Assembly (NCBI GenBank): GCA_016718035.1
Contig: JADKEK010000004.1
Coordinates: forward strand, 62,001-126,000
Origin: Bacteroidota bacterium
Lineage (GTDB): Bacteria; Bacteroidota; Bacteroidia; Chitinophagales; BACL12
DNA length: 64,000 bases
Direction: 5' to 3'
The translations under genes were made by a program, and so were the position numbers. A model generated the notes under the pieces. That model was not told the DNA's origin, did not search any database, and worked only from the letters and a program-made list of their open reading frames with translations. Within the stretch, counting starts at the first letter, position 1. Each line of letters starts with the position of its first letter. Positions 51,148-58,430 of this stretch are shown piece after piece.

Positions 51148-53154
51148 ATGGATGCGGATGTACAACATTTTAGTCGCGTAATGCAATACGATAGAAAAAA
51201 CTTGAGTAATGAACAGTTGCTCGATTTATATAAGCGGATTTTGAAACCGCGCATGATTGAAGAAAAAATGCTCAATTTATTGCGTCAGGGCAAGGTGAGT
51301 AAGTGGTTTAGCGGAATTGGTCAGGAGGCGATTGCCTGTGCCGTGCCGTATGTGCTCGAAGCGGATGAATATATTTTGCCGATGCATCGCAATTTGGGTG
51401 TATTTATCGGTCGCGGAATTCCGTTTGGTAAATTGTTTAATCAATGGCAGGGCAAAAAAAGCGGATTTAGTAAAGGGCGCGAGCGCAGTTTTCATTTTGG
51501 GACAAATGAATATCATATTGTTGGCATGATTTCGCACCTGGGACCACAATTAGCAGTTGCCGATGGTATTGCACTTGCTGCGAAATTGAAAAAGGAAAAT
51601 AAAGTTACAGTGGTATTTTCGGGAGAAGGTGGAACGAGTGAAGGTGATTTTCATGAATCGTTAAATGTTGCCGCTGTTTGGGGATTACCGGTAATTTTTA
51701 TTGTTGAAAATAATGGTTACGGTTTGTCGACACCAACCAATGAACAATTTAAATGCGAAAAAATTGCAGATAAAGGCATTGGTTATGGTATGAAGTCGCT
51801 AACGGTAGATGGCAATAATTATTTAGAAATGGTGCATGTGTTAAACGAATGCAGGCATTATTGTATCACCGAAAACAAACCGGTATTACTGGAGTGTATG
51901 ACATTTAGAATGCGCGGCCACGAAGAAGCGAGTGGTGTAAAATATGTGCCGAAGGAATTGTTTGAAATGTGGGGAAAAAAAGACCCTGTTGTAAATTATG
52001 AAATGTATTTACGTGAATCAGGTATTTTACATGATGAATTAAATAATTTATTCAGAGAAGAAATAAAACACGAAATTGAAATTGGGTTGGAGATTGGTTT
52101 TAACGAACCTGATATTACTCCTGACACCAATGAAGAAATTCACGATGTGTATGCGCCATTTGCACAACAACAAATTGTTGCAACGGGAAATACTTCTTCG
52201 AAAAAATTTATTAATGCGATAAGTGATGCGTTGACTTTAGCAATGGAAAAATATCCTGAGTTAGTAATTATGGGTCAGGACATTGCAGAGTACGGCGGCG
52301 CATTTAAAGTGACTGAAGGATTTGTAGATAAATTTGGTAAAGAGCGCATACGCAATACACCAATTTGTGAATCGGCAATTTTGGGTGCGGGATGTGGTAT
52401 GTCGATTAAAAAAATGAAAACGGTGATTGAAATGCAGTTTGCCGATTTTGTTACGAGTGGATTTAATCCGATTGTAAACAATATGGCAAAAATGTATTAT
52501 CGCTGGGGTCAAAATATTGATTCGGTGGTGCGCATGCCAACCGGTGCAGGAGTTGGAGCCGGTCCTTTTCATTCACAAAGTAATGAAGCATGGTTTTTTC
52601 ATACACCGGGATTAAAAGTGGTGTATCCAAGTAATGCACATGATGCAAAAGGATTATTATTATCTGCCATTGAAGACCCGAATCCGGTAATGTTTTTTGA
52701 GCACAAAGGATTATATCGCAGTATAACAGAGGATATTGCAGATAATTATTATACCGAACCTATCGGAAAAGCAAAATTGGTGACATCAGGAAATGAGGTG
52801 TCGATAATTACTTACGGTATGGGTGTGCATTGGGCGAAAAAAGTGTGTGCTGAAAATAATATTGATGCTGCTATTTTAGATTTACGCACCTTGTTGCCAT
52901 TGGATTATGAAGCTATAGCAGCAACAGTTAAAAATACAGGAAAAGTGTTGGTATTACATGAAGATACTTTGATTGGTGGTATTGGGGGAGAAATTGCTGC
53001 GTATATTTCTGAAAATTTATTTCAATATTTAGACGCACCGGTAAAACGTTGTGCGAGTTTAGATACGCCTATTCCTTTCAGTGTTGAACTGGAACAAAAT
53101 TTTCTGGCCAATAGCAGGTTGAAGGAAAAGTTGATGGAGTTGATGGCGTATTAA
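51148..53154 (+). CDS. Fused alpha/beta 2-oxoacid dehydrogenase E1 (branched-chain type)
   Basis: A 668-residue thiamine-diphosphate enzyme in which E1-alpha (about 1-320) and E1-beta (about 345-668) are one chain. The alpha part has the ThDP motif GEGGTSEGDFHESLNVAAVWGLPVIFIVENN and MRGHEEASG. The beta part has GQDIAEYGGAFKVTEGF, IEMQFADF, RMPTGAGVGAGPFHSQSNEAW, DLRTLLPLD and HEDTLIGGIGGEIAAYI. E1 decarboxylates pyruvate or a branched-chain 2-oxoacid and acylates E2. Such fusions in Bacteroidota are usually assigned to 2-oxoisovalerate dehydrogenase, which makes branched acyl-CoA starters. E2 and E3 are not adjacent. Confidence 0.92.
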   Translation: MDADVQHFSRVMQYDRKNLSNEQLLDLYKRILKPRMIEEKMLNLLRQGKVSKWFSGIGQEAIACAVPYVLEADEYILPMHRNLGVFIGRGIPFGKLFNQWQGKKSGFSKGRERSFHFGTNEYHIVGMISHLGPQLAVADGIALAAKLKKENKVTVVFSGEGGTSEGDFHESLNVAAVWGLPVIFIVENNGYGLSTPTNEQFKCEKIADKGIGYGMKSLTVDGNNYLEMVHVLNECRHYCITENKPVLLECMTFRMRGHEEASGVKYVPKELFEMWGKKDPVVNYEMYLRESGILHDELNNLFREEIKHEIEIGLEIGFNEPDITPDTNEEIHDVYAPFAQQQIVATGNTSSKKFINAISDALTLAMEKYPELVIMGQDIAEYGGAFKVTEGFVDKFGKERIRNTPICESAILGAGCGMSIKKMKTVIEMQFADFVTSGFNPIVNNMAKMYYRWGQNIDSVVRMPTGAGVGAGPFHSQSNEAWFFHTPGLKVVYPSNAHDAKGLLLSAIEDPNPVMFFEHKGLYRSITEDIADNYYTEPIGKAKLVTSGNEVSIITYGMGVHWAKKVCAENNIDAAILDLRTLLPLDYEAIAATVKNTGKVLVLHEDTLIGGIGGEIAAYISENLFQYLDAPVKRCASLDTPIPFSVELEQNFLANSRLKEKLMELMAY

Positions 53155-53170
53155 ATTTATAAATTAGCTG

Positions 53171-53956
53171 ATGCAATATTCGCTTAAAACAATTTCCACC
53201 GCTTTATTAAGTGATTATCGAAACACATTTGATGATGCAGTTGAAACTTGTTTTAATGATTTGAAGGAAAGTGAAATTACCACAGCTTCGTTTAATTTTT
53301 ATAGTTCGGTTGCCGCTGTGTTTTCATCAAAAATTGAAGGTGAAAATATTGCATTAGATGATTTTATTAAACATCAATTGCATCAGGTTTCGTATCAACC
53401 TGATTATACAAGAAAAATTGATGATTTATACGAGGCATATCAATTTGCTGCATCCAATGCATTGAATTTTTCAAATCTTAAATTGGCGCATAGTTTAATC
53501 ACTAAACATATTTTAAAAACGCATCAGCAGGGTGTTTTGCGAAGCGGAAACATGTTTGTTGTTGCCGGCTCCGGTAAAATTGAATACGTTGCTGCAGCGC
53601 CCCATTTGGTTGCTGAATATGTTGAATTATTATTTGAGGATATTAACTTCTTGCTAAACACCAAATTAACATTTGCCGAGGTTTTGTTTTTCGCATCAAT
53701 GGTGCATCTTGTTTTTGTTAAAATACACCCATTTAATGATGGTAATGGACGCACTGCACGTTTACTTGAAAAATGGTTTCTTGCCGAAAAACTGGGTGCT
53801 AAAGCCTGGTTTGTAGAATCGGAACGTTTTTACCATGAACATTACGATTTGTATTTTGCAAATATCAGAAAATTAGGACTGGAGTATGATCAATTAAATT
53901 ATTTAGAATCACAGGCCTTTACCTTAATGTTGCCAACATCAATAATTCGCAAATGA
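53171..53956 (+). CDS. Fic-domain protein (AMPylase type, class II)
   Basis: A 261-residue Fic protein. The complete active motif HPFNDGNGRTAR lies at 186-197, with the catalytic His, the phosphate-holding Asp-Gly-Asn-Gly and the final Arg. The inhibitory helix motif S-x-x-x-E-G is in SSKIEGEN (52-57), N-terminal to the Fic core, which marks class II self-inhibited enzymes. Typical activity is transfer of AMP to a target hydroxyl. It is in an apparent operon between the E1 gene (16-nt gap) and the amidohydrolase-like gene (4-nt overlap). The target is unknown. Confidence 0.93.
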   Translation: MQYSLKTISTALLSDYRNTFDDAVETCFNDLKESEITTASFNFYSSVAAVFSSKIEGENIALDDFIKHQLHQVSYQPDYTRKIDDLYEAYQFAASNALNFSNLKLAHSLITKHILKTHQQGVLRSGNMFVVAGSGKIEYVAAAPHLVAEYVELLFEDINFLLNTKLTFAEVLFFASMVHLVFVKIHPFNDGNGRTARLLEKWFLAEKLGAKAWFVESERFYHEHYDLYFANIRKLGLEYDQLNYLESQAFTLMLPTSIIRK

Positions 53957-55149
53957 AACAGAAAGTATCATCTTGTGTTGTTATATTTTTAATGCTGCTT
54001 TGTTGTAACCAATGGTCGACGGCTCAAACTTACACTCCCGGCGTTTCTTATTTTGGCACTCATGGTTATACAGAATACATTCCGGGTTCACTTCCAATTA
54101 TAATTAGTGCACCTCATGGCGGTTATCTGGAGCCTGAGGTTATTCCAAACAGAACTTGTTTTGATGCGGTATATGCAACAGATGCGTATACGCAAGAATT
54201 AATTCGCGACATTCAAAATTCCATATATGCTGAATTTGGTTGTTATGCGCATGTGGTGATTAATTTATTAGATAGAAAAAAACTCGATGCCAATAGAAAT
54301 TTAGCAGAAGGTGCTTGTGGTAACGATTCAGCCAAACAAGCTTGGAACGATTTTAATGATTTTCTTGATATTGCCGAAAATACGGTAATGGAACAATATG
54401 GAAAAGGGTTGTACATCGATTTGCATGGTCATGGCAATCCAAAACAACGATTAGAAATTGGTTATTTATTATATGATGATGAATTGCAATTAACAGATGC
54501 TGAATTAAATACAGATACCTATATTAATTATAGTAGCATTCAACATTTATTGGCAACCAATGCAGGAAGTTTCACCCATGCCGAGTTATTAAGAGGTGCC
54601 ATAAGTTTCGGCACATTAATGGAGGAAGCAGGATATGCATCGGTGCCTTCTGCGGCAGACCCATTTCCGCTGACAGGTGATAATTATTACAGTGGTGGTT
54701 ATAATACGGTTGAACGTTCATCGTATTCAGGTGGGACTATTGACGGATTTCAAATTGAATGTAATTATACGGGTGTTAGAGATAATACTGAGAATAGAAA
54801 ACGATTTGCGGATAGTATAACAATAGCTTTAAAAGCGTATTTAACAACGCATTATTTCATAGATAAAGAATTGAGTGATTGCAATCAATTTGTGAGTATA
54901 CCTCAATCTGATAATGTTGCAACTGTTATAGGTATTTACCCTAACCCAAGCGGACAATATTTGTTTATCGCATCTGCCATTGCAATTGATGCTGTAAAAA
55001 TATATACTACTTCAGGTACTGAATTGAGCAATGTGCATTTTGATATAACAAAAAAACAGATTGATATCAGTCCACTCAGTCCGGGTTTTTATTTTATCAG
55101 AATTGATACCGGGAATTTCACTTCAGTCCAATCATTTGTTAAGTTATAA
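53953..55149 (+). CDS. Secreted N-formylglutamate amidohydrolase-like protein with T9SS sorting domain
   Basis: A 398-residue exported protein: signal peptide (1-25, ending STAQ), a catalytic domain (about 40-300) and a T9SS tail (about 320-398, IGIYPNPSGQYLFIA...GFYFIRID). The core has IIISAPHGGYLEPE, LLDRKKLDANRN and GLYIDLHGHGNP, motifs of the N-formylglutamate amidohydrolase fold (zinc hydrolases related to carboxypeptidases). A secreted copy is unlikely to serve histidine degradation, so an extracellular peptide- or amide-cleaving role is more plausible. It overlaps the fic stop by 4 nt. Confidence 0.83.
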   Translation: MKQKVSSCVVIFLMLLCCNQWSTAQTYTPGVSYFGTHGYTEYIPGSLPIIISAPHGGYLEPEVIPNRTCFDAVYATDAYTQELIRDIQNSIYAEFGCYAHVVINLLDRKKLDANRNLAEGACGNDSAKQAWNDFNDFLDIAENTVMEQYGKGLYIDLHGHGNPKQRLEIGYLLYDDELQLTDAELNTDTYINYSSIQHLLATNAGSFTHAELLRGAISFGTLMEEAGYASVPSAADPFPLTGDNYYSGGYNTVERSSYSGGTIDGFQIECNYTGVRDNTENRKRFADSITIALKAYLTTHYFIDKELSDCNQFVSIPQSDNVATVIGIYPNPSGQYLFIASAIAIDAVKIYTTSGTELSNVHFDITKKQIDISPLSPGFYFIRIDTGNFTSVQSFVKL

Positions 55150-55183
55150 ATACCCTAGGTTATCAATTTGCCTTCTGATGATG

Positions 55184-55191
55184 TAACTTTG
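55184..55191 (+). promoter_or_regulatory. -7 element of the SWIM gene
   Basis: TAACTTTG ends 5 nt before the GTG start at 55197, so the transcript is predicted to be leaderless with a GTG start. Confidence 0.55.
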
Positions 55192-55196
55192 CGCTT

Positions 55197-55625
55197 GTGC
55201 CGATACATCTGCAACATTTAGAATCAGAAACAAATGAAAAAACGCGTCTGCGCGGGTACGATTATTATTGTGAGGGGCGGGTAAAATCGGTGTTTAATAT
55301 TAATGGTATTGAATGGATGGCGGTAGTGCAGGGTTACGACGACCATGTGGTGCAGTTGAATATTACAAATGACTCTGTTTTAAGGCATGAATGTAATTGC
55401 AGTGATGCGGAAGATCCGTGTAAACATGTAATAGCAGTATTGTATTATATCCGCAACGAAGCACATAAACTCAAAAAAACCGATGCTACAGGTTACGAAG
55501 AAATAAAAGAAAATATCAGTTATCTGCCACCGCATGTGCTGCGGTATTTGATATTAAAATATGCTACTATTAGCAAGGAGTTTAGAAAGTTTTTGCTAGA
55601 CTATACTAAAGATGGCAAAAAGTAA
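55197..55625 (+). CDS. SWIM zinc-finger protein
   Basis: A 142-residue protein starting with GTG. The SWIM motif C-x-C-x(n)-C-x-H is HECNCSDAEDPCKHVIAVLYY (about 65-84), and the N-terminal RGYDYYCEGRVKSV is the usual lead into it. SWIM domains bind zinc and mediate DNA or protein contacts. They often lie next to SNF2 helicases, but none is here. The C-terminal 55 residues are helical. It is short for the family, which suggests a stand-alone SWIM module. Function is unknown. Confidence 0.85.
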   Translation: MPIHLQHLESETNEKTRLRGYDYYCEGRVKSVFNINGIEWMAVVQGYDDHVVQLNITNDSVLRHECNCSDAEDPCKHVIAVLYYIRNEAHKLKKTDATGYEEIKENISYLPPHVLRYLILKYATISKEFRKFLLDYTKDGKK

Positions 55626-55744
55626 TTTGGAATTAATACTCGCCTGGTAAATCGAAAAGGTGATAAATGTTGTAATTTTTGCTGATTTCTATTATCTGAA
55701 GGGTAATGGCTAAAGCCCATCTTTGAATATAAAACTTAAACGTT

Positions 55745-56125
55745 ATGAATACCAAAAAACATATCGGCGATCTTCACCCTGAAGTGAAAGCCTGGATGAG
55801 TTATGTGAGCTATGTGAAAGACGAACTCAAAGTGCACAATTTGCGTCTGGAAGAAATCATCAGCAAAAACACCGGACGTGAGGTGATGGCGCATACCGAA
55901 CATTTTCAAAACCAGTTTATCCGTCAGAATGAAGCTTGTGATGAACTGATGCACGATTTGCATAAAGTAGAAAAATCTTATAGCGACTTAGCAGCCAATA
56001 ACCCTGCAGCTATGCATGTGGCAATAGATGATGAAACAGGCTTACGCGACAGAGTTGATACACATAGGCATATATTTGAAGACCTGACTCATGAGTTTAG
56101 GGCATTTTTGTCAAAACACATGTAA
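55745..56125 (+). CDS. Small helical protein of unknown function
   Basis: A 126-residue soluble protein, MNTKKHIGDLHPEVKAWMSY..., predicted to be almost entirely alpha-helical with long heptad-like runs (30-90), suggesting a coiled coil. It is rich in His (about 12). It has no signal peptide or membrane segment. I cannot assign a family. It has about 120 nt of AT-rich upstream DNA and stands alone. Size and His content would suit a metal- or nucleoid-associated role, but that is speculation. Confidence 0.65.
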   Translation: MNTKKHIGDLHPEVKAWMSYVSYVKDELKVHNLRLEEIISKNTGREVMAHTEHFQNQFIRQNEACDELMHDLHKVEKSYSDLAANNPAAMHVAIDDETGLRDRVDTHRHIFEDLTHEFRAFLSKHM

Positions 56126-56182
56126 GTTATTAATAATGAATGGTTTAGCACATTTGCTACTACTATTTTTATGCTGTTGAAT

Positions 56183-56211
56183 TAACATTTAACCATGTTA
56201 TGGTTATGTTA
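56183..56211. promoter_or_regulatory. Nested dyads upstream of the haem/copper monooxygenase gene
   Basis: TAACCAT-GTT-ATGGTTA (56190-56206) is a perfect 7-bp dyad, nested within TAACAT (56183-56188) and ATGTTA (56206-56211). It ends 87 nt before the ATG at 56298. It is a candidate operator. Confidence 0.45.
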
Positions 56212-56297
56212 AACAAATACTTAAACGGTGAGTTTTTTTATTGAAATGCCATAAGCTAGAGGTAAATTCCTTAATTTCGTTAGCTCAAAGGCATTTT

Positions 56298-57941
56298 ATG
56301 AAAAGACTCACATTGTTATTTTTTGGTTTTTCGGTATTTACTTCTGCATTTGCACAAACTACCTGGGAATCGGTATATGCTGTTTTGCAAACTAATTGCG
56401 GCAGTTGTCACGTAGCGGGACATACCAGTGGTTTGGATTTAAGTGCATCAATTGGTGAGGTGTATGATAATTTATATGACCTTACTCCAAGTAATGCTAC
56501 TTCAGCTGCGAAGGGTTATAAACGCGTATTTCCCGGAGAACCTTATAAAAGTTTTTTATTCAGTAAAGTTAATAATGGTTTAGCATGGGATGTAAATCTC
56601 GAAGCCGGTGAAGGTGATGCATGCCCACAAGGTGCTGCTCCATTAAATAATAAGGACATTGAATTAATTCGTCAATGGATTATGTATGGTGCATTTGAAA
56701 GCGATTTCGCGGTTGATATTCCATTGATCAATGAATTTTATGATAATGGTGGAATTCAAAGTGTGCCATTACCTCCTGCACCTCCTGCTGTAGGTGAAGG
56801 ATTTCAAGTGCATTTCGGTCCGTTCTTTTTATGGCCTGAAGAAGAACATGAATATTTCACTAAATTTTTCACACAAATACCAAGCGATTTAGAAATTAAT
56901 CGTGTAGATACTTATATGGGAGATTATTCTCACCATTTTATCACATACCGATTTACTGAATCATTTTGGGAAGAATTTACACCGTTTGGTTTACATGATG
57001 GTCCCGATTTTGCAGGAATTGATTTAGTAACTGCTAATCAGTACCCACAAAATATTGTATTACCGGAAGGAACTGCATTTAATTGGGTTGAAAATACGGT
57101 GTTGAATTTAAATTCGCATTATATTAATTATTCTCCGGATAAACCGCTTGCCTGCGAAGCATATGTAAATATTTATACGCAACCGGTTGGAACGGCAATT
57201 CAAACAATGTATTCTGTTTTATTATCTAACGATGGATTTTATATTCCCAACAATAGCGAACCGGTAACAGATGTTGCCAGCGCATTTGAGAATGGCCATG
57301 GTGATGATGAATTATTTGTTTGGGCAATGAGTAGCCATACACACCAATATGGTACCGATTTTAATATTTATAAACGTACACCTGATAATGAAAAAGGTGA
57401 ACAAATATTTGATGGTGCTTGCGGCGCAACTAATGGTGTGCCGGGGTGTTTAGATGAAATTTATGATTACAAACATCCACCAACCCGCTATTGGGAAAGT
57501 ATGTTGCCAATTAAATGGGAAGATGGTATTATATACGAAACAACATGGATTAACGATGGACCTGAACCTGTAGGATTTGGTTTAACCAGCGATGATGAAA
57601 TGATGGTAATGATGTATTTTTTTGTAGATGATACTACAGGATTAAATTTACCGCAAGTTGTTGATATTGAAGATAATCCGGAAGCAGGTTTACAAATTTC
57701 GGTTTTCCCAAATCCTGCAATGGATGTATTTTATATACAAAGTGCTGTTAATTTAAACGGTGCTGCTGTTACCTTAACGGACTTAAAAGGAAGTGTTATT
57801 CGCACGCAACTTTCGGGGTCGTTAACTGCAGGTGCCAATTATTATCAGGTTGATACTTATGATTTAGCACCCGGACTTTATTTATTAAATATTTTAAATA
57901 ATGAAGGTGTTACTGTTACTGAAAAAATTGTAATTCAATAA
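56298..57941 (+). CDS. Secreted haem-c/copper type II monooxygenase-like fusion with T9SS sorting domain
   Basis: A 547-residue exported protein. It has a signal peptide (1-20), a c-type haem motif CGSCH (34-38) in a cytochrome-like domain (to about 130), a domain resembling copper type II ascorbate-dependent monooxygenases (about 165-440) and a T9SS tail (about 468-547). All six copper ligands of the PHM/DBH pattern are found: His212-His213 (YSHHFITYRF) and His274 (LNSHYINY) for one site, His347-x-His349 (SSHTHQYG) and a Met at 435/436 for the other. PHM-like enzymes hydroxylate C-H bonds. A haem next to the copper core could supply electrons in place of ascorbate. The ATG at 56298 gives the signal peptide. 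Confidence 0.85.
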   Translation: MKRLTLLFFGFSVFTSAFAQTTWESVYAVLQTNCGSCHVAGHTSGLDLSASIGEVYDNLYDLTPSNATSAAKGYKRVFPGEPYKSFLFSKVNNGLAWDVNLEAGEGDACPQGAAPLNNKDIELIRQWIMYGAFESDFAVDIPLINEFYDNGGIQSVPLPPAPPAVGEGFQVHFGPFFLWPEEEHEYFTKFFTQIPSDLEINRVDTYMGDYSHHFITYRFTESFWEEFTPFGLHDGPDFAGIDLVTANQYPQNIVLPEGTAFNWVENTVLNLNSHYINYSPDKPLACEAYVNIYTQPVGTAIQTMYSVLLSNDGFYIPNNSEPVTDVASAFENGHGDDELFVWAMSSHTHQYGTDFNIYKRTPDNEKGEQIFDGACGATNGVPGCLDEIYDYKHPPTRYWESMLPIKWEDGIIYETTWINDGPEPVGFGLTSDDEMMVMMYFFVDDTTGLNLPQVVDIEDNPEAGLQISVFPNPAMDVFYIQSAVNLNGAAVTLTDLKGSVIRTQLSGSLTAGANYYQVDTYDLAPGLYLLNILNNEGVTVTEKIVIQ

Positions 57942-57958
57942 ACTACAAAAATTATATT

Positions 57959-58000
57959 AACCCGGATTGCATTAATTAAAAATGTGGTCCGGGTTTTTTT
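57959..58000 (+). terminator. Terminator after the monooxygenase gene
   Basis: AACCCGGA (57959-57966) pairs with TCCGGGTT (57988-57995), and the stem extends inward with G-T pairs. A T-run follows. Confidence 0.85.
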
Positions 58001-58021
58001 ATTGGCTTAAACTTATTTTTT

Positions 58022-58415
58022 GAACAGCCGAAATCACGGAACACAAAGAGAAAATACACGCAGAGTTCACAGAGAGTTATTTCGTATATTCGAATTAATT
58101 ACTATAGTTATTGATTAAAAATAACTTTAAACACTATTCGAAAAACACCTCTGTATTTTCTTTGTGGGCTGTTTCTTTGTGGACTTTGTGGTAAAAAAAT
58201 GTGCTGATGTGTTAATGTGCTTATGTGCTGATTTAACAGCCGAAACCACGGAGAAACACAAAGCGAACCCACACAGAGGGAGCCCAGAGTTTGTATTTTC
58301 TTTGTGGTATAGGCTTTTTAAAAAATGAGATGAACAGCCGAAAACACGGAGAAACACAAAGCGAACCCACACAGAGGGAAACCAGAGTTTGTATTTTCTT
58401 TGTGGTTTGGGCTGT
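58022..58415. repeat. Tandem intergenic repeat cluster
   Basis: Two 74-bp direct copies lie at 58235-58308 and 58333-58406. They are 71/74 identical by my count and 98 bp apart. Each begins AACAGCCGAAA and ends TTTCTTTGTGGT. A more divergent start-piece is at 58022-58077. GGCTGTT at 58168 and 58409-58415 mirrors the starting AACAGCC, so the copies have inverted ends. No gene lies in 57942-58430. Confidence 0.75.
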
Positions 58416-58430
58416 TAAGACAATGATTTA

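Noticed and set aside
58127..58372. Reverse-strand frame over the intergenic repeats
   Set aside because: It is made of the repeat units themselves and has no independent coding support.
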